NCBI RefSeq assembly: GCF_009498215.1
Contig: NZ_CP043498.1
Coordinates: 496,001 to 560,000, forward strand
Source: Rhizobium grahamii
GTDB taxonomy: Bacteria > Pseudomonadota > Alphaproteobacteria > Rhizobiales > Rhizobiaceae
Direction of reading: 5' to 3'
DNA length: 64,000 nucleotides
Part shown: piece by piece, positions 35,255 to 44,275 of the stretch
Position numbering within the stretch: position 1 is the first letter of the stretch
Layout of the letters: the number at the start of each line of letters is the position of its first letter
The notes under the pieces: generated by a model
Seen by the model: only the letters and a program-made list of their open reading frames with translations
What the model was told of the DNA's origin: nothing
Databases searched by the model: none
Position numbers and translations under genes: made by a program

Positions 35255-36328
35255 TCAAGCCGCATCGCTTTTCTGGTCGCTGGCCTGCTCTTCCAGGATG
35301 CGCCGCGCAACCTCGTCCAACGCCTTGGCATTGTCCTTGGCAAGCGATGTGGCGATTGCCATCAACGCCTTGATATTGTCAGGCGAGGCATCGTCGAGAG
35401 CGTCGTTTTCCTTCTGCGTCAGCTGGCGGTCGAGGCGGAAGTAATCGAGGCTCCGAACGTTGGCATCCGTCACGACGGTCGAGTAGTCGATCTCGGTGCC
35501 GACAGGGTTGAGGAGCGAATTTGCCTGATAGGAAGCCGTGCTTGCCTGTCCCTGCATCAGGATGGAAATCAGCGGCGTATCGTGGGCCGGGTGCATCCAG
35601 CCGACGGCACCCCAGCCTTTGGCCTCCTGATAGGCGACCGGTCGGTTCTGCTGGCCCGTTCCGAGCGACAGGAAGACCAGCCGATCATCTTGCCAAGGCT
35701 TTTTGCGGGCCTCGACATACGCCGCAAGGATCGGGTCGTTGGCGAAAACGCCGCCATCGATCAGCGGCACGAAGCGGTCGTCCTTCTTCGCGCCGATCCG
35801 CTCGATCAGTGCCGGCGGAAAGTAGGTCGGTGCCGCCGAAGTTGCTCTTGCCGCCTCCCAGTAGCGGAAATTGCTGTTCTTCTTGTCGGCGTTCGACATG
35901 AAGAGCGCCGTCCGGTTGCGAATGTCGTAGGCAGGGATGAGGACTGTCGACAGGCCCTTGTCCAGCGTCGCGGTTCCCAGCCGCTCCTTCAGCTTCGCCT
36001 CGAGCGCCACGGTTTCATAGCTCGGGCCGCTCAGCCCGTATGGATTGATGATGTCGCCGAGCGGCGGTTTGCGAAAGATCTCGCCGCCCTCGTTTGCGTA
36101 GAGCTTAAGGAGATCGGACGGCGTGCAGGCTGCTTCGCCGGCCTTCGACGGGTGAGGGCAGGTCAGGCCGGCCGCGATGATGCCGCCGGTCGACGTACCC
36201 GCGATCAGGTCGAACGCCCTGTGGAGCGGCAGCCCGTCCAGCCGCTTGGCCAGTTCCACCAGAATCGCGGCCGGAATAATGCCGCGAATGCCGCCGCCGT
36301 CGATCGAAAGAATAAAACGCGTTGCCAT
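35255..36328 (-). CDS. Patatin-like phospholipase
   Basis: 357-residue lipid acyl hydrolase with a Ser-Asp dyad. Oxyanion loop DGGGIRG (10-16), nucleophile elbow GTSTG (S46) and DGGVFAND with D191 are all present. The C-terminal 60 residues are helical and acidic. Such enzymes release fatty acids from phospholipids or stored lipid; no signal peptide, so it is cytosolic or peripheral. GGAGGGGC lies six bases ahead of ATG 36328. No CD-NTase, E2-like or other defence partner is nearby, so a CBASS effector role is not supported. Confidence 0.9.
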   Translation of the reverse strand: MATRFILSIDGGGIRGIIPAAILVELAKRLDGLPLHRAFDLIAGTSTGGIIAAGLTCPHPSKAGEAACTPSDLLKLYANEGGEIFRKPPLGDIINPYGLSGPSYETVALEAKLKERLGTATLDKGLSTVLIPAYDIRNRTALFMSNADKKNSNFRYWEAARATSAAPTYFPPALIERIGAKKDDRFVPLIDGGVFANDPILAAYVEARKKPWQDDRLVFLSLGTGQQNRPVAYQEAKGWGAVGWMHPAHDTPLISILMQGQASTASYQANSLLNPVGTEIDYSTVVTDANVRSLDYFRLDRQLTQKENDALDDASPDNIKALMAIATSLAKDNAKALDEVARRILEEQASDQKSDAA

Positions 36329-36434
36329 TTGCCCCTCCACGCCGGTTCATCCGGTCGTAGAGAGTATGAATTGCAACCAAAAGAATACTACAAACTGAAA
36401 CGCTCTTTTTGATTGAGATCGGTTGCAGGCCGGA

Positions 36435-37475
36435 TCAGAACTGGGTGATGACGCTGATCCCGATGCCCTCGGCGCGATCCATGGTCATCAGGCCGGGAAT
36501 TGCCTCCTCGAGTGTGATGCGCCGGCCGATCAGCTTCTGCGGTGCGATCTTGCCGGCCGCGAGCATCGATAGCATCGCATCATAGCGCCAGGCCTGCATG
36601 CCGTGGCTGCCGTAGATCTCCAGTTCATGGCCGATCACCTGCGCCATCGGGATCTGCGGCGTTGCATGTTCGCCGAGCATAAGGCCGATCTGCACGTGCC
36701 GCCCGCGCCGGCGCAGGTTCTTGATCGAGTTGAAGCAGGTGACGGGATGGCCGAGCGCGTCGATCGAGACATGCGCACCGCCCTTGGTGATCTCGCGCAC
36801 CGCCTCGGCCACGTCAGCCACGCGGCTCGCATTGATCGTCGCCGCCGCCCCGCATTCGCGCGCGAAGGCAAGCTTCTCGTCGGAAAGATCGATGCCAACA
36901 GCGTTCGCGCCGAGCGCCGTCGCGATCATGATCGCCGAGAGGCCGACGCCGCCACATCCGTGCACGGCGATCCACTCTCCGGGGCCGGTGCGCGCCTGGT
37001 CGGCGACGGCGCGAAACGAGGTCGCAAAGCGGCAGCCAAGGCTTGCCGCGGTAGCGTCGTCAATGCTGTCGGGCAGATGCACGAGGTTCGTGTCGGCGTA
37101 CTCGATCGCGACATATTCGGCGAACGAGCCCCAATGCGTGAAGCCCGGCTGGAACTGGTTGGGGCAGACCTGCTGGTTGCCGGAATGGCACTCGCCGCAA
37201 TGGCCGCAGCCGGAAACGAACGGCACGGTCACCCGGTCTCCGACCTTGAAGCGCACGACGCCCTTGCCGGTTGCGACCACCTTGCCGGCGAGCTCGTGGC
37301 CCGGCACATGCGGCAGCTTGATATCGGGATCGTGGCCCATCCACCCATGCCAGTCGCTGCGGCAAAGGCCGGTTGCGCCAACGGCAATGACCACGCCGTC
37401 CTCGGTCGGTGTGGGATCGGCCAGTGTGCGGATTTCAGGAGCCTTCTCGAAGGCGTCGTAGAACATGGCTTTCAT
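36435..37475 (-). CDS. Zinc-dependent alcohol dehydrogenase family protein
   Basis: 346-residue medium-chain dehydrogenase. Catalytic zinc ligands: the Cys in [10 protein letters not shown] and the GHE motif in [10 protein letters not shown]. Structural zinc loop: [15 protein letters not shown]. Rossmann NAD site: [10 protein letters not shown]. Oxidises an alcohol or polyol with NAD+; the exact substrate is unknown. Start 37475 (MKAMFYDAF) fits the family start; the 61-residue extension upstream is Arg-rich and unlikely. Divergent from an aminotransferase gene. Confidence 0.9.
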   Translation of the reverse strand: MKAMFYDAFEKAPEIRTLADPTPTEDGVVIAVGATGLCRSDWHGWMGHDPDIKLPHVPGHELAGKVVATGKGVVRFKVGDRVTVPFVSGCGHCGECHSGNQQVCPNQFQPGFTHWGSFAEYVAIEYADTNLVHLPDSIDDATAASLGCRFATSFRAVADQARTGPGEWIAVHGCGGVGLSAIMIATALGANAVGIDLSDEKLAFARECGAAATINASRVADVAEAVREITKGGAHVSIDALGHPVTCFNSIKNLRRRGRHVQIGLMLGEHATPQIPMAQVIGHELEIYGSHGMQAWRYDAMLSMLAAGKIAPQKLIGRRITLEEAIPGLMTMDRAEGIGISVITQF

Positions 37476-37724
37476 CGATCGTACTCCGAAGCGGTCATTG
37501 CGATTCCGCCTTATGATGACACGCCGCCTGCGTCGCTTCCAATCGCACCATCCATGATTTTCGGTGATGCACCCATCGACGGTGTTCAATGAGGTGCGAA
37601 CGAATATTACTCCACTACCGACGCGTCCGTCATTTTCTTGCTTCCGGTTTTGCAGCAAGGATTTCTTCTTGACCCGCTGTCTGCAGGGGGATTTTGCTCT
37701 TTCGACTTTTCAAGGAGAATGCCC

Positions 37725-38612
37725 ATGGCCGTCGACACATCGCCCCGTTCCTCCACCTGGACCTACGTCGAGGGAGAGTGGCTCACCGGCAATCCACCGC
37801 TGATCGGGCCGACTTCGCACGCCATGTGGCTGGCCTCGACAGTGTTCGACGGCGCCCGCTGGTTCGATGGCATCGCGCCGGATCTCGACCTGCATTGCCA
37901 GCGCGTCAACCGCTCGGCGATCAACATGGGTCTGAAGCCGATCAAGACCGCTGAGGAGATCGAGGCGCTGGCCTGGGAGGGCATCAAGAAGTTCGACGGC
38001 AAGACGCCTCTCTACATCAAGCCGATGTATTGGGGCGAGCATGGTTCGGCCGGTAGCGTCGTCACGGTCGACGGCGAATCCACGCGGTTCGCGCTGTGCC
38101 TGTTCGAAGCGCCGCTCGGCAACAACGCCCCAAATTCATTGACCGTTTCGCCCTACCGCCGCCCGTCGCCGGAAACCGCGATGACGGATGCGAAGACCGG
38201 TTCGCTTTATCCGAACAGCGGCCGCGCCATCGCCGAAGCCAAGAGCCGCGGCTTCGACAACGCGCTGATGCGCGACATGAGCGGCAATGTCGCAGAGACG
38301 GCCTCCTCCAACGTCTTCATGGTCAAGGACGGCATCATCTCGACGCCGATCGCCAACCGCACCTTCCTTGCCGGCATCACCCGAGCCCGTGTCATCGGCC
38401 TCCTGCGCAAGGCCGGCTTCGAGGTCCGCGAAGTGACGCTGTCGGTCGACGATTTCATGAGCGCCGACGAGATCTTCACATCGGGCAACTATTCCAAGGT
38501 CGTCGGCGTCAGCCGTCTCGACGGTCGGGATTTCCAGCCGGGGCCGGTCACCCGCAAGGCGTTCGAACTCTACATGGACTGGGCCTTCGGTCGCAGCGAA
38601 AGCGACAGCTAA
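37725..38612 (+). CDS. Class IV (branched-chain type) aminotransferase
   Basis: 295-residue PLP enzyme of the IlvE fold, which transfers amino groups between branched-chain or other amino acids and 2-oxoacids. Family features: VFDGARWFDG near the N terminus, probable PLP lysine K157 in AKTGSLYPNSG, and NVAETASSNVFMVKDG then ITRARVIGLLRKAGFEV near the C terminus. ATG 37725 is chosen because AAGGAG is seven bases upstream; ATG 37719 is too close. The lysine context differs from classical IlvE, so the substrate could be a different amino acid. Confidence 0.88.
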   Translation: MAVDTSPRSSTWTYVEGEWLTGNPPLIGPTSHAMWLASTVFDGARWFDGIAPDLDLHCQRVNRSAINMGLKPIKTAEEIEALAWEGIKKFDGKTPLYIKPMYWGEHGSAGSVVTVDGESTRFALCLFEAPLGNNAPNSLTVSPYRRPSPETAMTDAKTGSLYPNSGRAIAEAKSRGFDNALMRDMSGNVAETASSNVFMVKDGIISTPIANRTFLAGITRARVIGLLRKAGFEVREVTLSVDDFMSADEIFTSGNYSKVVGVSRLDGRDFQPGPVTRKAFELYMDWAFGRSESDS

Positions 38613-38719
38613 GTCAGTCGCATCTGTCTGAGTGGAGTGGTCGCGCTTGCCGCGGCCATTCGGTCGGCTGTAGGAGGAGAGCCGAAGCCCATTATTCGAA
38701 CGACCGAGAAGCCCGCGTC

Positions 38720-39646
38720 ATGATCGTGCGCCCCCGTCCCAGCCTGCTCAAACTCTTCTTCATTCTTCGCGGCTCGATCATCAAGCAGGTCTTCCCGCAG
38801 ATCCTGTTGACCGGCTTCCTCTCCTCGTTGGTCGTGCTCGTCCACAGCGTCTGGCCGGGCACCCTGCCGGTCTTCAGCGGCGCGCCGTTCGCGCTTCTCG
38901 GCATCGCTATTTCCATCTTCCTCGGTTTCCGCAACAACGCCTGCTATGACCGCTGGTGGGAGGCGCGCAAGCAATGGGGACAGATGATCTTCTCCGCACG
39001 CCACTTCGCCCGGCAGACGCTGCTGCTCGAAACCGCAAGTGGCGAGGCCGGGGCCGAAGCGCGCAGACGTCTCGTCACGCTCGTCATCGCCTTCATCCAG
39101 TCGCTGGTACCGCACCTGCGCGCCGGCAGCGGCCGCGAGAAGGTCGAGCATCTGTTGTCGCCGGAGCTGAAGGCCCGCTATCACGCAAGCCGCACGCCGC
39201 CGGAGGCGATCTCGCTGGAAATCGCGCGGGAGCTTGCCGATCTGCGCGCCAGGGGCATGCTCACAGACATCTCCTATCAGATCCTCGACAAGACGCTCGG
39301 GGAGCTGACGCTGGCGCAGGCCTCCTGCGAGCGCATCCGCTGGACGCCGGTGCCGTTCGGCTACACGCTGCTGCTCCACCGCACGGCGCACCTCTTCTGC
39401 CTGCTCCTGCCATTCGGCTTCGACGACGTTCTCGGCTGGTTCATGCCCTTTGCGACGGCGCTGGTCGCCTACACCTTCTTCGGCCTCGATGCACTGGGCG
39501 ACGAGCTGGAAGCCCCCTTTGGCAACCAGCCGAATGCGCTGCCGATCGGCGCCCTTGCTGACACGATCGAGATCAATCTGCGCGAAGCGCTGGGAGAGAC
39601 GGACCTGCCGCCGCTCCCGACGCCGGTGGATTATCTGCTGATGTAG
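38720..39646 (+). CDS. Bestrophin-family membrane channel
   Basis: 308-residue bestrophin homologue (UPF0187/PF01062), forming pentameric ion channels. N-terminal RPSLLKLFFILRGSIIKQV, two hydrophobic hairpins (about 27-70 and 215-260), the hallmark FLGFRNNACYDRWWEARKQW (residues about 67-86) and the C-terminal DALGDELEAPFGNQPN segment are present. Bacterial homologues conduct cations. ATG 38720 lies 107 bp after the aminotransferase stop; probably its own transcript. Convergent with the MFS gene, stops 3 bp apart. Confidence 0.88.
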   Translation: MIVRPRPSLLKLFFILRGSIIKQVFPQILLTGFLSSLVVLVHSVWPGTLPVFSGAPFALLGIAISIFLGFRNNACYDRWWEARKQWGQMIFSARHFARQTLLLETASGEAGAEARRRLVTLVIAFIQSLVPHLRAGSGREKVEHLLSPELKARYHASRTPPEAISLEIARELADLRARGMLTDISYQILDKTLGELTLAQASCERIRWTPVPFGYTLLLHRTAHLFCLLLPFGFDDVLGWFMPFATALVAYTFFGLDALGDELEAPFGNQPNALPIGALADTIEINLREALGETDLPPLPTPVDYLLM

Positions 39647-39649
39647 GCT

Positions 39650-40873
39650 CTACGCCTCTTTCGGCCGTACCAGCCAGGCATAGGCGGCGCCCGCAATCAG
39701 CAGCACGCAGGTCCCGAGGAACACCGCCCGCATGCCGATATGGCCGCCGATGAAGCCGCCGAGCACCGGGCCGGCGACCTGGCCGACATATTGCGAGGAG
39801 ACGGACAGGCCGAGGATGCTGCCGGCAGCACTATCGGGCACGCTGTGGCGGATGACCGCGGAAATGCAGGGCAGGAGCCCGCCGAGCGCGATCCCCATCA
39901 GGAAACGCAGGATGATCAGCTGCCAGGAGCTGGTCACGAACGCCTGCGGGATCAAAAGCACGCCGGCAACGCCGAGTGCGCCCGCTATGACAGGCCAGTG
40001 ACCGATCCGGTCGGCAAGCTTGCCGAGGCGTGAGGCCGACAGGATGCTGCCGAGGGCTGCGGCCGACATGACGACGCCTGCAATCATTGTTACCCTGCTG
40101 GGATCTTCCGCCAGCTGCGCGACATAGACGGTGATGATCGGCTCGATCGACATGTTGGCGAGCATCAGCAGCATGCCGGTTGCGAGCATCGCGATGACGG
40201 GGCGCTTGTCCGGGATCGAGGCCCAGCCGCCGCTCGCCTTCGCCGCCTGCTTGCGGGTAGGCGACTTCTCTTCCTTGATCAGGAAGGTGGTTGCCAGAAA
40301 CGCGAGGAAGATCATCGCGCCTGCCGCAAGGAACGTATTGCGGATGCCGATCAGCGGCGGCAGGGCGCCGCCAATCAGCGGGCCGACCAGATTGCCGGCC
40401 ATGATGCCCGACGCGAGCACGCCGAGCGCCCAGGCGGACCGATCCTTCGGCGTCTGGGTGGCGACCAGCACCATCGAGCCGGACGAATAGCCGCCGGCGA
40501 GCCCAACGAACAGGCGGAGCGCCACCAGCTGCCAGACATTGTCGGCCATGCCCATCAGCGAGATCGCGACCGTCATGCCGGCGCTGGCGCGCACCAACAT
40601 CAGCTTGCGTCCGTAGATATCGCCGAGCCTGCCCCAGAGCGGCGCCACGAAGGCGGCGGCGAGGAAGGTCGCCCCGTAGGCGATGCCCGACCACTGGACG
40701 ATCGCCGCATGGTCGCTGACACCGAGTTCCTCGACATAGAGCGGCAGAAACGGGAGCAGCAACGTCATCGCGACGATCGTCGTGAAGGAGCCGAGCAGCG
40801 AAATGACCAGATTGCGCTTCCAGTAGATCGAGCCGCTATCGGCGACGGCGGCGTCCCATTTGGTATCGGTCAT
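39650..40873 (-). CDS. MFS multidrug-type transporter (DHA1/MdtG-like)
   Basis: 407 residues with twelve predicted membrane helices. Motif A is GRLGDIYGRKLMLV between helices 2 and 3; motif C-like GVLASGIMAGNLVGPLIGG lies in helix 5, typical of drug:H+ antiporters. The N-terminal 20 residues are hydrophilic. ATGA overlap with the upstream PEBP-like frame shows translational coupling to a gene that is frameshifted, and an AraC-type regulator (also broken) precedes both on the same strand. Confidence 0.88.
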   Translation of the reverse strand: MTDTKWDAAVADSGSIYWKRNLVISLLGSFTTIVAMTLLLPFLPLYVEELGVSDHAAIVQWSGIAYGATFLAAAFVAPLWGRLGDIYGRKLMLVRASAGMTVAISLMGMADNVWQLVALRLFVGLAGGYSSGSMVLVATQTPKDRSAWALGVLASGIMAGNLVGPLIGGALPPLIGIRNTFLAAGAMIFLAFLATTFLIKEEKSPTRKQAAKASGGWASIPDKRPVIAMLATGMLLMLANMSIEPIITVYVAQLAEDPSRVTMIAGVVMSAAALGSILSASRLGKLADRIGHWPVIAGALGVAGVLLIPQAFVTSSWQLIILRFLMGIALGGLLPCISAVIRHSVPDSAAGSILGLSVSSQYVGQVAGPVLGGFIGGHIGMRAVFLGTCVLLIAGAAYAWLVRPKEA

Positions 40874-41531
40874 TTCGTGGCCTTTGCATTGATCGTATAG
40901 GTCAGTTCAGCCGCGCCGGAGGCAAGGACATGTCCCTTCGCGGCAGCAAGGAAATCGGCGCGGGTGAAGGCGTCGGGAAGCGCGAACCTGTCGCTATCGA
41001 GCGCATAGACCGTTACCCGGTAGCGGTGGATGCGCAGGTCGCTCCAGGGCGGGCACGCGCCCATATAGCCCCCATGCGGCCCATCCTTCAAGAAGGCGGC
41101 GAAACCGTTCTGCCCGCGCCGGCCGTGCTTGGTCGTCTCGAGCGCAAGACCACCTGCCAGCATGCCGTCGCTGTCCGCGCCCTCGGCAAGTTCCGTGAGC
41201 GATGCAGGGATGTCGGCAAGGATCCAATGCGTGAATTCCATGCGCGGCATATCGGTGTCGATCTCTGTCCCTTCCTTGTTCAGCAACGAAAGATCGGCCG
41301 GAACGTCGGGGTCGGTCATCGCAAGCGCGTAGGAGCGGGTTCCGACTGGGCCTTTGGTCCAGGAGAGAGCAGGGCTCTTGTTGCTGCCCGCCGCAGCTTT
41401 GCCGCCAGCCGCGATGCAGGAAGCGTGCCGCCGGGCCCGCTGTCGCGGAAGGTCACCGTCATGTCGGCGGCCAGGAGAGGCGTGGAGAAAGACAGGATGG
41501 CGGCGGCTGTTGCAATGGTTCTGATACGCAT
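40870..41531 (-). pseudogene. YbhB/YbcL-type PEBP protein, frameshifted
   Basis: A Raf-kinase-inhibitor-like PEBP protein that should be exported: the start at 41531 gives a clear signal peptide (MRIRTIATAAAILSFSTPLL, cut after LAA) and MTVTFRDSGPGGTLPA. The rest of the family (SPALSWTKGPVGTRSYALA, MTDPDVPADL, FTHWILADIP) is in another frame from about 41418 downward. The 662-bp span is one base short of a multiple of three, so a single-base deletion near 41410-41432 is likely. Either a real inactivation or a sequencing error. The PEBP reading frame ends in an ATGA overlap with the MFS gene. Confidence 0.8.
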
Positions 41532-41619
41532 GAATTCGTCCTCTCGTTCGATGGACGAGCTCTAGCAATCTCGATGCAAAGCTGACGCACTGAAACGCTC
41601 AAAAAGCGTCCGTATGCGC

Positions 41620-42459
41620 TCAAACCTCAGCGACTTGCTTTTCCGGCGCGCCGGACCGCATGCGTTCGGCAAATCGGCGTGGGGATCGATATCCTGTTGC
41701 AAGAGCGGCCTCGCGAAGGGAGACGCCATCGTCTGCGAGCATGGCGGTTGCAAGCTCGATCCGGACCTCTGTGAGCAGCGTGCGCAGTGAAGTCTCTTCG
41801 CCCGCGAGCCGACGTCTCAATGTAGCGTTGCTGGTCCCAAGTTCGGCAGCGATCATGTCGGCGGTCCAGGCTCTGTCCGGTTGCCAACGAACGAGCCCGC
41901 GAACGGCGTCTCCCGTCGTCTGCGCCTTGAAGGGCAGGGCGCCACGCATGCCGAGAACCATCAGCACTTCCATCACCCGATGTTCGATCAGCGCTGCAGG
42001 CAGGTTGCCGGCAACGATGCCTTCGCCCGCATGATGGATGGCGCTTGAAAGAGCCGCGTCGAGCGGCAGATCGAGTTGCCCGCTGTTGCGCCGTGGCGGA
42101 AAGGCGCGGCTGGCGCGCGCAACCAGTTCGTCCGGGAAATCGATGAAGATCGCGCGGTAGACACCCGTTGCAGGGTCCGGATCGTTGACCACGTCGCCGC
42201 GCCAGCCGCCGGGCAGGACAAGTACGGTGCCTGCCGCGAACCGCAGTTGCCGGCCCATCGTCACGACCTACTTCGAACCTTCCACGATCACGACGATCGA
42301 GGCGCGCGGAAAGGAACAGCCGGCGATGCGTTCGCGTTCGCGGGTGACGAAGGAAAACAGAGCCGACGCACGCAAGGCGCCATCCGGCAGTGCGGAAGGA
42401 CGATTGTCCCGGGCCGCCAGTTTCAGCAGCCGCTCCAGTATGTGTTCGACGTCGGACAT
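41620..42459 (-). pseudogene. AraC-family regulator interrupted by an amber stop
   Basis: A cupin-AraC regulator of 279 codons. Residues 1-63 (MSDVEHILERLLKLAARDNR ... IVVIVEGSK) end at TAG (42268-42270), and the same frame continues with VVTMGRQLRFAAGTVLVLP and runs to two AraC helix-turn-helices (AELGTSNATLRRRLAGE, LREAALATGYRSPRRFAERM). The two parts are in one frame, so a single substitution, for instance GAG to TAG, explains it. A restart at the internal ATG (42264) would give a protein missing the start of the cupin domain. It precedes the PEBP and MFS genes and probably regulated them. Confidence 0.8.
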
Positions 42460-42594
42460 TGGTGGCTCGCGGTTGGTTCGGCAGCGATCCTAACGATCGC
42501 CGTCGATATTCCAAGCCGTCCGGCACGGCGCAGGACTATTCTGCTGGTCTTTTGCATCTGCGACCACACCTTACCCGCCAGGAGGAGAAGCAGG

Positions 42595-42942
42595 ATGACC
42601 GATGAAACCGACACCGTGCGCGAGAAGACTGTGCGCGCCCTCTACGCCGCCTATATCGATGGCCGCAAGGATATCGTCGCGGCCATGCTGGCGGAGGACT
42701 TCACCTTTTCCAGCCCGCGCGACGACCATATCGACCGCGACGCCTATTTCGACAGGTGCTGGCCGAAGCCGCCGCCATTCGAGGGCATGGAGATCGAATA
42801 TCTCGGGCTTGCGGAGGATCAGGCGGTGGTGCGCTATCGTGCGATCAAGCGCGGCGGCGGAGCGTTTCGCAACATGGAAACGCTTCGCTTCAAGGGAGAT
42901 AAGGTCGCGGCCGTCGAAGTCTATTTCGGGCGCGAAGCCTGA
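42595..42942 (+). CDS. SnoaL-like / NTF2-fold protein
   Basis: 115 residues with the NTF2-like cone fold pattern: helical N terminus VRALYAAYIDGRKDIVAAML, then EDFTFSSPRDDHIDRDAYF and strands ending KVAAVEVYFG. Family members are small isomerases, hydrolases or ligand-binding proteins; specific function unknown. GGAGGAGAAG precedes ATG 42595. Divergent from the broken AraC gene. Confidence 0.82.
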   Translation: MTDETDTVREKTVRALYAAYIDGRKDIVAAMLAEDFTFSSPRDDHIDRDAYFDRCWPKPPPFEGMEIEYLGLAEDQAVVRYRAIKRGGGAFRNMETLRFKGDKVAAVEVYFGREA

Positions 42943-42946
42943 GGTG

Positions 42947-43450
42947 TCAGCCGACCGCGCGTCGTGCCTGGCGGCGCGAAACGATGAACGCCTGCGCAAG
43001 GCTGCCTGCTGCAAACAGCACGACCCATGCAAGCAGCGCCGCCTTCACCGGCGGCGAGTCCGGGCCGTTGCCGATCGGATGCGCAGGCGGCAGCCGCGAC
43101 AGCGTTTCGTTGATGCCTGGAACCCAGAGCAGGAAATAGGTGAAGGAGAAGCCCAGGTTCCTGAGATAGGGGATCAGCCGGCCGAGAAAGCTGAGCTTCG
43201 GCAGAAGAAGACAGATAGCCGAAACGAGGAGCACGATGATGGCAAGCGCATGCCCCGCGTTGAAGCCGCCGCTGGACGAGAGGCCGAAGGCGCTGATCGC
43301 GGAAAGCGCCAGCGAGGCGAGATAGACCTTGCCGACTGATGTCTCCGGTCGGATTGCCCGATATTTCGCGAAGCTGTAAAGCCCGGCAACGGCGGGAATG
43401 ATGCTGATGGCGGTGTGGATTTCTCCAAGAAGCGAAAGCGGATTGGCCAT
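42947..43450 (-). CDS. Four-helix integral membrane protein, TetR-controlled
   Basis: 167 residues with four hydrophobic helices (about 8-28, 42-62, 66-86, 132-155). No recognised catalytic motif; its layout (short loops, His17-like polar residues, NAGHALAIIVLL) is like DUF2306-type or related small membrane proteins, but I cannot assign a family. Twenty bp before its start is the same 16-bp sequence that precedes the TetR gene, so it is very probably repressed by that regulator. Confidence 0.75.
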   Translation of the reverse strand: MANPLSLLGEIHTAISIIPAVAGLYSFAKYRAIRPETSVGKVYLASLALSAISAFGLSSSGGFNAGHALAIIVLLVSAICLLLPKLSFLGRLIPYLRNLGFSFTYFLLWVPGINETLSRLPPAHPIGNGPDSPPVKAALLAWVVLFAAGSLAQAFIVSRRQARRAVG

Positions 43451-43469
43451 GTCGAATGCTCCTGTTTGG

Positions 43470-43485
43470 ACCGACTAGTTGGTCG
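43470..43485. promoter_or_regulatory. TetR operator copy 1 (membrane-protein gene)
   Basis: ACCGACTAGTTGGTCG, with CGAC/GTCG half-sites and an ACTAGT core, 19 bp upstream of the start at 43450. Identical over 16 bp to the copy at 44114. Confidence 0.8.
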
Positions 43486-43525
43486 ATTTCGGGGTCAAAA
43501 AATGCAATGCCTTATGGTTAGTGGG

Positions 43526-44101
43526 CTAGCCGGCGAGTCGCTGCAGTGCCGCCTGGGTAATGCTGGAAAACAGATCCGCATCGCCGCCGGCGACGCGGGC
43601 GGCGAGCATGGCGCCATGTACGCTGGCGACCAAGACCCGCGCACTCTTCTCGGCGTTGTCGGGGCTCTTCAGGTCGCCACTTCGTAACCCCTCGTCGATG
43701 AAGATTGTGAGGCGGTCGATCAGTTCGTCGAAATGCGCCTTTACCTGCTCGGCGACTTCAGGCGGAAGACTCGGCAGTTCGGCCGCGAGCAATGCGGCGA
43801 TGCAGAAGGGCGCGTTGTTATCGCGGATGCATTGCTCCCAGAAACCGACATAGGCGGCAAGCCGCATGTCGGCCTGCGTGACTTGCGCGGCCATCGCTCC
43901 CATTCCATCAGCCGTCGCCTGCCGGTAGCGGGCGATCACGGCAACGGCCAGATCCGCCTTACCGGGAAAGTGATGATGGATCGTCGCCTTGCCGACGCCC
44001 ACCTCGGCGGCGATGTCAGCATAGCTGAAGGCGTTGTAGCCGCGCGTGACGATCAGGGATTGGGCGCTGTCGAGGATGCGAGAGTAGGTATCGGTTGCCA
44101 T
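43526..44101 (-). CDS. TetR/AcrR-family repressor
   Basis: 191 residues. N-terminal helix-turn-helix GYNAFSYADIAAEVGVGKAT followed by IHHHFPGKADLAVAVI is typical of the family; the C-terminal ligand domain has DNNAPFCIAALLAAELPSLP. An identical 16-bp operator stands before this gene (44114-44129) and before the membrane-protein gene next door (43470-43485), showing autoregulation and a direct target. Start 44101 (MATDTYSRIL). The inducer is unknown. Confidence 0.9.
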   Translation of the reverse strand: MATDTYSRILDSAQSLIVTRGYNAFSYADIAAEVGVGKATIHHHFPGKADLAVAVIARYRQATADGMGAMAAQVTQADMRLAAYVGFWEQCIRDNNAPFCIAALLAAELPSLPPEVAEQVKAHFDELIDRLTIFIDEGLRSGDLKSPDNAEKSARVLVASVHGAMLAARVAGGDADLFSSITQAALQRLAG

Positions 44102-44113
44102 GACGATTTGTCT

Positions 44114-44129
44114 ACCGACTAGTTGGTCG
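44114..44129. promoter_or_regulatory. TetR operator copy 2 (tetR gene itself)
   Basis: ACCGACTAGTTGGTCG, same 16 bp as at 43470-43485, 12 bp upstream of the tetR start and extended here to CCGAC...GTCGG symmetry. Confidence 0.8.
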
Positions 44130-44165
44130 GGAGTCAACGAGGCGACGGATGGCTCGCGGAGATGT

Positions 44166-44197
44166 GATGCCGGGCCGGACAGGTCACGCCCGGCATC
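44166..44197. other. Hairpin between coiled-coil gene and tetR
   Basis: GATGCCGGGC / GCCCGGCATC, 10-bp stem with 12-base loop. It is downstream of the leftward coiled-coil gene and may mark its transcript end; no T-run follows. Confidence 0.4.
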
Positions 44198-44275
44198 GTC
44201 GTAGTCTCTTAGGCCGGCGTCATGGCCGGATCGGCCACCGCGTCGGTCACGATCCAGCCGGAAGGCCGGACGGCA

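Noticed and set aside
35255..36328. Patatin gene as a CBASS (CapV) effector
   Set aside because: No CD-NTase, Cap2/Cap3 or other defence gene is nearby; neighbours are metabolic.
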